Notes under the pieces: generated by a model
Seen by the model: only the letters and a program-made list of their open reading frames with translations
Told to the model about the DNA's origin: nothing
Databases searched by the model: none
Virus record (IMG/VR): IMGVR_UViG_3300032308_002775
Location: 62,001 to 126,000 of that record
DNA: 64,000 bases
Direction: 5' to 3' (one strand)
From: a virus
Made by a program: the position numbers and the translations under genes
Shown: one piece after another, positions 1 to 9,700 of the stretch
How the letters are laid out: the number at the start of each line of letters is the position of its first letter
How positions within the stretch are numbered: the stretch's first letter is position 1

Positions 1-2
1 AG

Positions 3-1811
3 GGCGGCACGTGGGCCGAGCTTCCCGAGATCACCGTCCGTACGGTGAAGGGACTCGACTTCTCTGGCCCGACCGAGGTCACCGGCGCGACCACGTTCGT
101 GAGCATTGGCTCTAAGGGCGTGGAGATCAAGTTCCACGGCGCCACGGAGTCCACGAGCGTCCCTGCGCTTCGCAAGGGCGACAAGTGGTACATCACGGTG
201 CTTTCCAGCCAGGCTGGCTCGGTGCGCCGATTGATCCTCCGGGATGATATCCCGGTGGACATGGTCGACGCCGCCGACATGGATCTGCGCCTGTTCATTA
301 AGGACAACATCCAGGTCTCGGAGAATCGGATCGGGTTTGCGCCCCAGACGAACTACGAGCAGGAGCCCACGCAGATCTGCGTGCATGAAGGCGTCATCGC
401 TTACCACCCCGAGTGGACGAGCGGCGGCGTCGAGCAGCCGCTTGAAGTGCGCGCGGGCACGCTGTACGTCGAGTACCGCGAGTGGCTCACCGACCTCGCC
501 GACGAGGTAAACGCGATTGGCGACGTGGCCGACCTTGACCAGATCAAGGGCCAGCTCCACCCCGATAACCCGCTGAAGTGGGGCGTTTACAAGGCGCTCT
601 CCAACAGCAACGGGACCGTGGTGAAGTACACGGCAGTTGCCGAGCCGGAAGACCTCGACAGCTGGGTCCAGGTGCTCGAGCGGGTCAAGGGCCGGGACGA
701 TCTTTACAACCTCGTCCCGCTGACCTTCGACCGTCGGGTGCAGAACCTGTACGCGGCCCAGATCGACGCCGAGTCCAGCGAAATCAACAACAACTGGAAG
801 AGCGGCTTCTTCGCTCTGAAGGCTGTGACGAGCAAGATGATCGTCGGCGAAGGCGCCACGATCGCCGGTGTCTCGGGCAACACGATTGCCGACCCGGTCC
901 TCGCGACCCTTTCGGACGATCCCAACGCCACCAACACGCAGTACACGCTGCTCCGGGTGCTTGAGGGGTCGGGCTACTTCATCACCAACAACGTCCAGCC
1001 GGGCGACCTCGTCCGGTATCTGTACACGACGGACGCGTTCGGTGAGGAGCAGTACGAGGAGTTCGTGGTGGATCGCGTGGTCTCCGAGAACTCGCTCGTG
1101 CTGTTCTCCGGCGCCGACGCTGCGGTCACCGTGGCGGCTCGCGTCGAGATTTACCACAACCTCAACCGCAACGAGATCGCCGACGATCTGGCCGAGCAGG
1201 CCGGATCGCTGTCGAATCGCCGGGTCTGCGCCGTGTGGCCTGATCAGGTGGGCGAGGCGGGCACGCTGATGCCGGGTTACTACCTGGCCGCGGCGCTGGC
1301 CGGTCTTGCTTCGGGCGTTGTCCCGCAGCAGGGTCTCACGAACGTCGAGGTCGCCGGTTTCGACGACTTCACGCGCAGCTACAAGTACTTCAACGAGACG
1401 CAGCTGAATCGGATGGCCGAGGCGGGAGTGTGGATTGTGACTGAAGATCGCGACGGTACGCCGCACTCGCGGCATGCGCTGACGACGGACAACCTCGACC
1501 TGAACCGTCGGGAAGAGATGATCCGCCGCAACGTGGACTCGATGTCGTACCTGTTCCTGCGTCGGTTGCGTCCGTACATCGGCCGCACCAATGCCACGCC
1601 GGGAATGGTCGACCTGCTCGCGAACGAAGTCACCGAGCTGATCGACTTCTTCAAGTCGAATGGCGTGACCGCGGAACTCGGCTCGCAGCTCATCGACGGC
1701 ACGATTCGGATCCTCCGCATTCACCCGCTGTTGCGCGATCGGATCGAGATTGTCCTCGATCTGGTGGTCCCGGCACCGCTCAACAACATCGAACTCCACC
1801 TTGTTGTCTGA
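3..1811 (+). CDS. Tail sheath protein (5' end outside window)
   Basis: Contractile tail sheath subunit, which polymerises around the tail tube and contracts during DNA delivery. The C-terminal third has the typical sheath pattern: an Ala/Gly-rich segment (AGLASG near 1310), then GVWIVTEDRDG and the MIRRNVDSMSYLFLRRLR stretch, then a domain ending in hydrophobic strands. The frame is open to the left window edge (codons from base 3), so the GTG at 45 is probably internal and the true start lies outside. The tail tube gene follows directly, the usual sheath-tube order. The function is inferred from family pattern and gene order. Confidence 0.88.
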   Translation, partial: GGTWAELPEITVRTVKGLDFSGPTEVTGATTFVSIGSKGVEIKFHGATESTSVPALRKGDKWYITVLSSQAGSVRRLILRDDIPVDMVDAADMDLRLFIKDNIQVSENRIGFAPQTNYEQEPTQICVHEGVIAYHPEWTSGGVEQPLEVRAGTLYVEYREWLTDLADEVNAIGDVADLDQIKGQLHPDNPLKWGVYKALSNSNGTVVKYTAVAEPEDLDSWVQVLERVKGRDDLYNLVPLTFDRRVQNLYAAQIDAESSEINNNWKSGFFALKAVTSKMIVGEGATIAGVSGNTIADPVLATLSDDPNATNTQYTLLRVLEGSGYFITNNVQPGDLVRYLYTTDAFGEEQYEEFVVDRVVSENSLVLFSGADAAVTVAARVEIYHNLNRNEIADDLAEQAGSLSNRRVCAVWPDQVGEAGTLMPGYYLAAALAGLASGVVPQQGLTNVEVAGFDDFTRSYKYFNETQLNRMAEAGVWIVTEDRDGTPHSRHALTTDNLDLNRREEMIRRNVDSMSYLFLRRLRPYIGRTNATPGMVDLLANEVTELIDFFKSNGVTAELGSQLIDGTIRILRIHPLLRDRIEIVLDLVVPAPLNNIELHLVV

Positions 1812-1833
1812 GATCACTTAGGAGAAAGAATCT

Positions 1834-2343
1834 ATGGCTAATAGCGCATTTGCAGCTGGCGGCGGTAAGGACCAGTTTTTCAACGGTGCCTTTCGCGCTG
1901 ACGATGTGAAGTTGACGTGGACCGGCGGTGGCGCGGGAGAGGGCGCGCTCGTGCAGAGCGCCCAGTGGACCTGCCAGCGGACGGTAAACATGCTGTACGA
2001 GATCGGCTCGACGGCGGTGTACTACGTGGGCAATCGTCGTCAGGGCACGGCGCAGTTCACTCGCGTCGTTGGCGGCAAGGCGACCTTCAAGAACATGGTC
2101 ACGGCTTTCGGCGACCTCTGCAAGCCGAAAGATTTGATCATCAACGCGAAGCAAGCTGCCTGCGGTGGCGGCGGTGGTGGCATCGCCGGGTTCATCGGTG
2201 GCCTGTTCGGCGGTGGCGGTGGTGGCGTCTTGTACACGCTGAAGAGCGCTACGCTGAACTCGGTGGGCGCCAGTGTGACGGCTCAAGAGATCGTCATCAA
2301 CGAGCAGCTCGGCTTCATGTTCGTCGACCTCTACTACCAGTAA
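1834..2343 (+). CDS. Tail tube protein (putative)
   Basis: 169 residues. Position directly after the sheath, small size and a beta-rich C-terminus ending in EQLGFMFVDLYYQ fit a myovirus tail tube subunit, which forms the inner DNA channel. An AGGAG lies 9 bases before the ATG. Oddity: a glycine-rich insert (about residues 109-131, two runs of six Gly flanking IAGFIGGLF) interrupts the otherwise ordinary sequence and is probably a surface or lumen loop. A strong hairpin follows the stop codon, as expected for a highly expressed structural unit. No catalytic motif is present. Confidence 0.72.
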   Translation: MANSAFAAGGGKDQFFNGAFRADDVKLTWTGGGAGEGALVQSAQWTCQRTVNMLYEIGSTAVYYVGNRRQGTAQFTRVVGGKATFKNMVTAFGDLCKPKDLIINAKQAACGGGGGGIAGFIGGLFGGGGGGVLYTLKSATLNSVGASVTAQEIVINEQLGFMFVDLYYQ

Positions 2344-2373
2344 TGGCGTAGGGTAGATGAAGAAAGACACCAA

Positions 2374-2406
2374 GAGCGGCGGTTGCGCAAAGCGCAGCCG
2401 CCGCTT
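2374..2406 (+). terminator. GC-rich hairpin after the tail tube gene
   Basis: A 13-bp stem (2376-2388 pairing with 2392-2404, one G-U) closes on an AAA loop and is followed by TTACGGTATT. A second hairpin with a UUCG tetraloop (2434-2447, GGGCC/GGCCC stem) lies 30 bases downstream. The two occupy most of the gap between the tube and spike genes. They probably end or stabilise the sheath-tube transcript. A long U-run is missing, so this is not a textbook terminator. Confidence 0.55.
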
Positions 2407-2474
2407 ACGGTATTAGGCGTCGTCAGGCGCCTGGGGCCTTCGGGCCCGCAACCACACCAGAATTGGTGGACAAC

Positions 2475-5375
2475 ATGGCAGGAAAACAATCAACGCCCCC
2501 GATGGGGGTGCCGGGCCTCGCACAGACACCGGCTTATGACCCGGGCGCGGCTGTTCGGCACCTTAAGACGCGCAGCGTCGACGCCTCCCGAGACGCCACC
2601 TCTGCTCGCGGCGCGGGAACCGCCGCGGTCGCCGACCCTAACTGCAAGCACGTCGGCTTCAAACTCGGCTTTCAGGATACCGGGCGGCTCTGCCTGGGCT
2701 GGATTGTCGACGGAACCGCGATTGCCAACTGTTATCGGGTACAGATTGAAAAAATGCGGGCGCCCCTGGCAGCGGCGGCGTGCACGCATAACAGTCACGG
2801 CGTGGTCGGAGCTAAATCACTCACGTCGTACGCCCCGGGGACACCGGTCATTCTGATGGTCCACGACAAGATGGACCTGGCCTACATTCTGGGCGCGGTT
2901 CCCAGCGTTCTGGACGTTGCATACCGCGGGTTTCACGACTACATCTCGCAGACGACGCGAAAGCGCGTCGACGACTGCCAGAAAAAGTATCTCAAGCTGC
3001 CCAACAGCGGCTCGATGAGCGACTGCAGCGCCTGGCGACCGATCGACCAGACGCTCGCCAGCGAGTGGGGCGCCATCTCGACGACTGGGTTAAGCGTCTC
3101 GCTCGACGATTTCCTGGTAAAGCTTTCGGTGAACGAGTTTACCGGCGTTTTTGGCTTTTACCATGACTCGATGTTGCGGGTCGCAGGCTACAACATGCAG
3201 ACGTGGACTGGCGGCCACGAGCGCGACGCCTATGTCGACCAGGGCGAGTACAACGATTACCAGGGCTATTCTCCGTATCCCTGGGAAGCGGCCGGGTTGT
3301 TGGATACCGGCGTTCCAAACGTTATCGTTTACGACCCGCTTACCTACCTTCAGAGCAAGGGCAAGCCGTACTATGCGCACTTCGAAAACAAGCACGAGTA
3401 CGCGCAGCCCTATCACCGCACCCAGCAGTTCTTCGGTTACTTGGGCCAAGGCTCCCGCAGCGTTGTTCAGGCGCCGCCGGAGTCCGTTGAGCGCTGGATG
3501 TACAAGCCTGGAGAGGCCACTCCGCCGGGCACGGTGTTTGACTCCCAGATTCAGGCGGAAAACACAAACCCGCCGCAGGCCACATCCGGCGAAGACAAGC
3601 TCAAAGACTACCCCATCGAGGGCAAACCGCCGATCGGCTTGCACGAAGATAACGTCGGCCTCGACGGTCGTCGTTTTATTGCCAGCGCCAAAGGCATCAT
3701 TCTCGCAAAACGAATGTTGCTGCCGATGCCCGTGCGCCTCAAGCGACCCGAGGCGGGCGATGGCGACGACGCGCTTTCCACGGGCGATAACAAATACCGC
3801 GCCGCCGGAAAAGAAGGCATGGGTGACGGGCCGGAACACAAAATTACCGGCGACGTCGAGGCCAACGACACGCACAAGAACATGCAGCGGGCCAGCGGCG
3901 TGCTGGATTTACACGCATACCTGTTTAACTACGCCGGGCTGCACCCGTTTTACTGGCACACCAAGGACTGGAAAACCTACGAGCAGAAAGATCTGAAATA
4001 TGCTGAGTGCAACCACCGCGTGCCGGATTTTTCAGAGCTGACGGGCTCGATGTACCTGAAGGAGCCAACCCCGGTTCCAATCAAGATTGACCACCGCTAC
4101 GGCACTCAGAATTTCTACGAGACGACTGCGGGCATCTCGATTCTCGAGGACGGCAGCATCGTGCTGAGCGACGGATACGGCGCAGAGATCAAGATGAGCG
4201 GCGGCTGCTTGATCCTCTCCGCACCGGGCGACGTGTGGATGAAATCCGGACGCCACACGCAGAGCTGGGCCGGAGGCGACATCATCGAGCGCGCCAACGG
4301 TTCGGTGGATATTTCCACCACGCGCAAAAACATTCGCATTAAGAGCGAAAAGAACGTCCTGATTCTTGCTGGAAACAACGCAAACTCGTCTGAAAAAGAC
4401 GGCGGCGTGCTCATCGAGAGCCGCGCCGACGCAATCTACTACGATTTCGAAAAGGCGGGCGATCAGGCGCGCTTTGGCGGCGTGGCGTTGCGGGCGCCCA
4501 ATTCAAATGTCGTGGGCTTGGCGCACCAAATCTACCTGCGCTCCGGCGGCGGTAATAACGACTTCAAGCCAGGCAACATTACCATCGATGCGGGCAAGGG
4601 CGAGAAGGATCTTGTTACCAAGAGCAACCGCATCTTTAACTACGTCGGTGAAAGCGGCGAGATATGCAACTTCTTTTCAATCGCTGACGCAGGCAAGCCC
4701 CAGGTGGCGCAATACTTCTCGAAAGATTACGTGCTGCTCTGTGGCGATTTTGCTGTAGAGAAAAACATCATTGCGGGCGGCGGCACGCTCTGTCGAGACT
4801 TTCTTCTCTGCGACGGCCCGATTGTCGGCGACTCCGTGGCGTACCCCTGCGAAAGCGACTGTTCCAAAAGCATTCAAAAAGCCATCGACAAGGTCGTCGA
4901 GTACATCAAGAAGAAGCTGCCGAAGATGGCCAGAGATTTCCACAACGACTATCTGTCCAAGTTGTGGTACGACGCGCAGCGCGCCGGTAACGACCGGGTC
5001 ATGAACATCATGGAGTTCTCCTGGCGCACCGACGACGACTACAACATCCCGAACTTCATGCTGTACGAGGACCGCTGGCAGCAGATGGCGCGGCTGACCA
5101 ATAAAATCCCCAGCCGTTGGACAGAAACATCCGTCAAGAGCAAGGTCGCCGAGGGCGGCGAAACGTACCCATTTCCGGGACGAAAGTGGCTGATTGATCG
5201 CCCCGCCTACCGCACTCAAGACTTCAACTTGGTCGAGGTAAAGGGCGGCAACCTCGTCGACAAGGAGCGCGGCGAGAACGGAAACCTGGCTGACGAATAC
5301 AAACAGCCCAAGTTTGCGCAGGCATCGGCGCCAGAAATCATTAACGGGCAGTACCCGATTGTTTCGAATCCTTGA
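2475..5375 (+). CDS. Baseplate hub spike, gpV/gp5/VgrG-like
   Basis: 966 residues. Residues about 58-145 look like the OB-fold of gpV/gp5-type central spikes (strands around LGWIVDG, YRVQIEK and GTPVILMVHD). Residues about 545-660 form a repetitive beta-rich stretch (SILEDGSIVLSDG, LILSAPGDVWMKSG, KNIRIKSEKNVLILAG) like the spike beta-helix of gp5C/VgrG. The part between is long and unassigned, and the protein is longer than usual spike proteins. I chose ATG 2475 because GGTGG lies 5 bases upstream; a TTG at 2463 is the alternative. Its place between tube and tape measure, rather than with the hub gene at 11.6 kb, is unusual. Confidence 0.7.
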   Translation: MAGKQSTPPMGVPGLAQTPAYDPGAAVRHLKTRSVDASRDATSARGAGTAAVADPNCKHVGFKLGFQDTGRLCLGWIVDGTAIANCYRVQIEKMRAPLAAAACTHNSHGVVGAKSLTSYAPGTPVILMVHDKMDLAYILGAVPSVLDVAYRGFHDYISQTTRKRVDDCQKKYLKLPNSGSMSDCSAWRPIDQTLASEWGAISTTGLSVSLDDFLVKLSVNEFTGVFGFYHDSMLRVAGYNMQTWTGGHERDAYVDQGEYNDYQGYSPYPWEAAGLLDTGVPNVIVYDPLTYLQSKGKPYYAHFENKHEYAQPYHRTQQFFGYLGQGSRSVVQAPPESVERWMYKPGEATPPGTVFDSQIQAENTNPPQATSGEDKLKDYPIEGKPPIGLHEDNVGLDGRRFIASAKGIILAKRMLLPMPVRLKRPEAGDGDDALSTGDNKYRAAGKEGMGDGPEHKITGDVEANDTHKNMQRASGVLDLHAYLFNYAGLHPFYWHTKDWKTYEQKDLKYAECNHRVPDFSELTGSMYLKEPTPVPIKIDHRYGTQNFYETTAGISILEDGSIVLSDGYGAEIKMSGGCLILSAPGDVWMKSGRHTQSWAGGDIIERANGSVDISTTRKNIRIKSEKNVLILAGNNANSSEKDGGVLIESRADAIYYDFEKAGDQARFGGVALRAPNSNVVGLAHQIYLRSGGGNNDFKPGNITIDAGKGEKDLVTKSNRIFNYVGESGEICNFFSIADAGKPQVAQYFSKDYVLLCGDFAVEKNIIAGGGTLCRDFLLCDGPIVGDSVAYPCESDCSKSIQKAIDKVVEYIKKKLPKMARDFHNDYLSKLWYDAQRAGNDRVMNIMEFSWRTDDDYNIPNFMLYEDRWQQMARLTNKIPSRWTETSVKSKVAEGGETYPFPGRKWLIDRPAYRTQDFNLVEVKGGNLVDKERGENGNLADEYKQPKFAQASAPEIINGQYPIVSNP

Positions 5376-5388
5376 TACGGAGGAGCAG

Positions 5389-6378
5389 ATGGAGCTCGCT
5401 GATAATAGTCACGTTTCGGACTTCGTGAAAAAGACGCTCGCGCAGTTCGGATGGAAAGACGGCGACCCAATTCCAGCAGACCTGGGACCGCGGTTGTTGC
5501 AGTTAAAGGAAAGCCTGCCTCCCTCGTCGCGCATCGACGTGCTGATTGACGCCGGGGCGCTTTCGCCGGAGCACGTGATTGAAGTGCAGCAAATGCTTGC
5601 CGCTGCAAAAAAGGTGGCAGCGGCGCAGCAACGCAGTGCCGAGATTGAAGCGGCGACGAGCACCATGACGCCTGAAGTCGCGGCGCTGTACAAGCAGCTG
5701 GAGACGACCGACCCGGAGATTGTGGACGACCGCCAGGAAGAAGCAGCAGCGGGGCAAGCGACTACCGCGCCTGAAGCGCCCCTCGAGCCGCCTCCGGCCG
5801 CGCAAGAGCCGGAGCCGGTGCTCCAGGCGCCGATGGTGATCCTGCCGTTCTGCCCGCGGTGCGGCTGGGACATGCGGCAGAAGTTCGATACCGAGGTTAC
5901 GGACCTGGATAAAGAGGACTTTTTGGCCTCGGTTCTAGGTGGAACGAGGTTCTACCGCCGGTTTGATATCTTTGGCGGCCGGATGACGCTCGTCTTTCGG
6001 TCTCTGCTGGCGGAGGAGAGCAAGTTGATCTTCCGGCAGCTCGTCGTCGACCAGGACGCCAAGGCAGCCTTGACCCAAGAAGAGTGGTTTCTGCGGCTCA
6101 TGGAGTACCGGCTGGCCGCATCACTGGATCGAGTTCTCGACAAGAGCGGCAAGGAGCTTCACGTCGTCGTGCCGCTTGACGAGTTTCCCCATGCGCCGCC
6201 GGAGGACAAGCCGCTGGAAACGGCCTGCGTCGCTCAGCTGGCGTACGTGAATCACAAAGTTCTGGCTCAAGAAGTTCTGCGACGCCTTGCCGTAACGCAC
6301 CTGCGGCAGTTTCAGCGCGTCGTGGAAGCCCTTGAAGCCATGGCCCTCGAACCAAGTTTTTGGAACGGGATCGCATAG
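5389..6378 (+). CDS. Tail protein of unknown function, upstream of tape measure
   Basis: 329 residues from ATG 5389, which has a strong GGAGGAG 3 bases upstream; a longer frame from 5314 is less likely. The N-terminal half is Ala/Glu/Pro-rich and probably flexible (about residues 60-140). A single FCPRCGWDM motif (one CxxC) follows, then a helical C-terminal region. Location between the spike and tape measure genes, and a 3' overlap with the next gene in the -1 frame, suggest a tail assembly chaperone or hub component. It is larger than typical chaperones of 100-150 residues, so this is inference only. Confidence 0.6.
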   Translation: MELADNSHVSDFVKKTLAQFGWKDGDPIPADLGPRLLQLKESLPPSSRIDVLIDAGALSPEHVIEVQQMLAAAKKVAAAQQRSAEIEAATSTMTPEVAALYKQLETTDPEIVDDRQEEAAAGQATTAPEAPLEPPPAAQEPEPVLQAPMVILPFCPRCGWDMRQKFDTEVTDLDKEDFLASVLGGTRFYRRFDIFGGRMTLVFRSLLAEESKLIFRQLVVDQDAKAALTQEEWFLRLMEYRLAASLDRVLDKSGKELHVVVPLDEFPHAPPEDKPLETACVAQLAYVNHKVLAQEVLRRLAVTHLRQFQRVVEALEAMALEPSFWNGIA

Positions 6379-6734
6379 CCGCCTACATGGTGCGGGCGGC
6401 TGCGTCCGGGGTGGTCGATTACACCCGGGCCGATCCCAACGACAAGACATGGAGAATTCGACACCGGCTGCTAATCGAGGAATTGCGCCGCCGGGAGAGC
6501 CTGCAGTTGATGGATTCCGTGCACCGGCACTGGCTCAGCCACGTTTCGCACGGCAGCTTGACGGAGGATAGCTATCGCAACGTTAAAGAGCACGCGAGCG
6601 CGACGCTCATCAAGCTGCAGGACTGCATTTACCCGTGGCTTTCAACGTCCAGCCAGGAGGGGGCAACAGATACAATAAGTGTAGCCGACGCGGAAATGAT
6701 CGAGCGATACAAGCGCAGCTTCAAAGCAGAATAG
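6360..6734 (+). CDS. Small tail protein overlapping the previous gene in the -1 frame
   Basis: Up to 124 residues (TTG 6360) or 115 from ATG 6387; neither has a convincing Shine-Dalgarno. The frame is open from 6336 and overlaps the upstream gene by 43 bases in the -1 frame, with a run of five T at 6357-6361 in the overlap. The protein is helical and charged, ending in EMIERYKRSFKAE, with no recognised domain. Two overlapping genes just before the tape measure gene are the classic layout of frameshift-expressed tail assembly chaperones. Expression by frameshifting is possible but unproven. Confidence 0.6.
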   Translation: MERDRIAAYMVRAAASGVVDYTRADPNDKTWRIRHRLLIEELRRRESLQLMDSVHRHWLSHVSHGSLTEDSYRNVKEHASATLIKLQDCIYPWLSTSSQEGATDTISVADAEMIERYKRSFKAE

Positions 6735-6743
6735 TAAGAAATC

Positions 6744-9700
6744 ATGCCCGGTTTTTCTTCCGACAATCCGTTTCAGTCAGGGCCTTTCCGCACGCCCTAC
6801 TACGGCCCCGGCCAGGGCCCGGCGCTGATGCAGGACCCTGCAGCGGCGATGATCATGATGTTCGGAATGCCGTTGCTCCAGGGCACCATGGGGTCGGACA
6901 AGTTTCTGCCGCATTTCACGCCAAACCAGGCCCTGATGGACCAGTTCATGGCGTCTCAGTATCAGCGGTCGAACTTGGCGGCCAGCCTAGCCGCGTCCCG
7001 GATGGGCGAGGAGGCTGTCAGCGACCGCGTGCTGGGAATCGCCTCCATGCTGACCGGCACGCCAGCCAGCCAGCTAAACCGGGAGCAGGCGAACAATTTA
7101 GCGTCGATGATCAATCATCCGATCGCAAAAATGATGCTCGGGCAGCTCATGGGACCCGAGAACATGGAGGCGCTCATGTTCGGCCGACGGGGCGACCCGG
7201 CGGCACTGGCCTCAGCCGTCGGCCGCGTCGGTTTCTTCCGCCGCGACGCGCTTGGCAGCGAACGGATGAACGCGCAGTCCTTGGAAGACTTCTCCAAGGC
7301 TATTCACGCCAATCTCTATGGCGAAGGCGCCAACGTCGACGACATGCGCGGCTTCATGGCCGGGCAGGCCGGGCAAATTTTCGAGAACTTGTTCCAGCGG
7401 GGCATGTTGCCGCAGAGCATCGGCGCGCTATCGGCCGCCGAGCGCGTGCGCCTCTTGGGCGACGAGGCAAATCGCGACCCCGTTACCATGGACCGTTTGG
7501 CCGACGAGTTCGGGCGCCGCGAATTGATGAAGTCCGATCGGACATTCGACGTTGAGGTCGACGGTAAAAAGCTGAGCCGTCGGTTTAACGAGGTTACCGA
7601 AGAGGAGCAAAAGCTCATTCTCGAGCGCGAACGCCCTGGTTTCCGGTCGCGACTGGACGACACGTTTGAGCGCATCGACGAGTTCCGCAAGGAAGATTTC
7701 GCCCGGGGCAAATCGCCCGCCGAAATGGAGACGGCGGCCCGCGACATTGAAAAACTGGCGGGCTACGACGTTACGGCGCGCAATGTAGACGCGTCGAAAA
7801 CCTCGGGCAAGATCAAAGAGTTCGCCGGTGCCGTCGCCGCCGTCCGTGAGATTTTCGGCGACAACGGCAACCCCAACGCCCCCATGCCCGCCCTTTTGGC
7901 CGCGCTGGAGCAACTCACCCAGGGCGCGCTGCCCCAAATGAGCGCCAAGGGCGTCGAGGGCACAATGCGCCAGATGCGGCTGGCGGCCCGGGAGGCGGGC
8001 ATCGGCATGGAACAGCTCATGGGGATGTCGGCCCAAATCGGGGCTTACGGCGACACGCTGGGGATTGCCAGGCCGGTCTCCATGCAGAACACGCTGAATA
8101 CCGCGCTGCTCACCAAGGCCATGCGCGAAGCCGGTTCGTTCTCGAATCCCCGTTTTGGGCAGACAGACCAGGCCACGGCGGCGCAGGACGCGGGGATGGC
8201 GATGCAGCGCGGCGACGCGTCCGGCGTGGGCATGACGCTTGCGGCAATGCGCCGAGCAGTTGAAACAAACCCAGAGCTGTACGCCGGTACTGAGGCGGAA
8301 GCGCTCGTCAACGCTTACAAGAACAACCAAACGACCTACACGTTCGACGGCCGCACGGTCAACCTGGCGAACACGGCGGGCAAGGGCGGAGCGCCAGCTC
8401 TGGCCGAGATCTTCACGCGATCGAACGGTTCGATGGCGACGCTGAACATGTACTCGCTCGATCAAATGACGCAGAAGTACATGAACGCCGGTTACACGTA
8501 CGAACTCCAGTCTGCCGAGCTGCAGCGCGACGTCACGAACGGCGTGCTCGGCGGAATGGTGATGGATCGGCTCGACCTGAACAGCGTGCGCGATACGGCG
8601 CGCGCGTTGGGCGTATCCGAAAAAGACGCCGAAGACGCCCGGTTCGCGTTTGGAAAAACCGTTTCGGATCAGCTTGCCGGAGTGATCATCAAAGAAACAG
8701 GCGGGATGGAACCGGAAGAGCGGCAAAAGTACCTGCGCGACAAGCTGCCCGAGCTGATGAAGAACGTCTTCATGGAAGGCGGCGTCGCCGATCCGGCCGA
8801 GGCAGAGCGGCGGGCCGAGGCATTCATGCCGCTGCTTTTCGGCGCCAACGAAAAAGAACAACTCGACGTGCTGGGCCGGATGATTTCGGCCGTCGATTTA
8901 ACAGTGCAGAATGCAACGGGAAAAACACTGACCGCGCTCGATCAGCGGTCTTCTCCCGAGGTCATCGCCAACTACCGGCGCGAACAGGTTGTCAACAAGA
9001 ACCGCGCGGAGCGGATGGGCCAAATGCAGCGCGGTCGCGAGTCGAGCCTGCTGCAGCGCATTGGCGAAGAGGCAGAGCGAGTTGGCCAGGGCGGTACGTT
9101 TACCATTCAGGACAGCATTGAACGCATCACGAACATCCTAGACGTCGCCGGGCTGCGGGACGCATACGCGCCAGAACTCGCGCAAGGATTCGGCCGCGCG
9201 CTGGAGATAGAGCGCGGCCTCGTGCTGCAAGACGCCGACGTGCTCGCGCTAGCGGATGCCGCTGAAAAGGGCGGCGCCGGTGGCGCGGACGCGCTTAAAA
9301 AGCTCAAGTTTCTGGCGGGCGTCGATGAAAAAATGCAGGTTGTCGCCGACGACGCGAAGGACATTGATCCCAACAAACAGATTACCCGCACAGAACTGCG
9401 CGAGCGCGCGCGTTCGCAGGTCGGCACCGCGGCTGGTTTTACCGAAGAGGCGCGGCGCGAGAACAAAAAGAAACTCGAGCGCCTGAACGACTATTACCAG
9501 GCGATGGTGAGCGGCGATAAGGCAGACCTGGTTACCGCTGCCTCGGACAACCTCGCGGAAGACGCCGCGCTGAAACGACGACTCTCGGAAGAGGATGCAG
9601 AAAAACTGCGCGGACGTTTTGAGAAGGCCGCGCTCGGCGACAAGGACGAACTCAACGCGCTCAGGGAAACGCTTAGCGAAGACGAGTTCAAAATGCTCGA

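Noticed and set aside
246-251. GATATC at 246, 16108, 25578, 45198, 58956, 60691 and 63465
   Set aside because: These sites have only 6-8 palindromic bases and are expected at this number by chance. I did not count them in the spaced series.
7428-8861. Long minus-strand frame (477 codons)
   Set aside because: It lies opposite the tape measure gene and has His/Arg-rich, low-quality sequence typical of shadow frames in GC-rich DNA.
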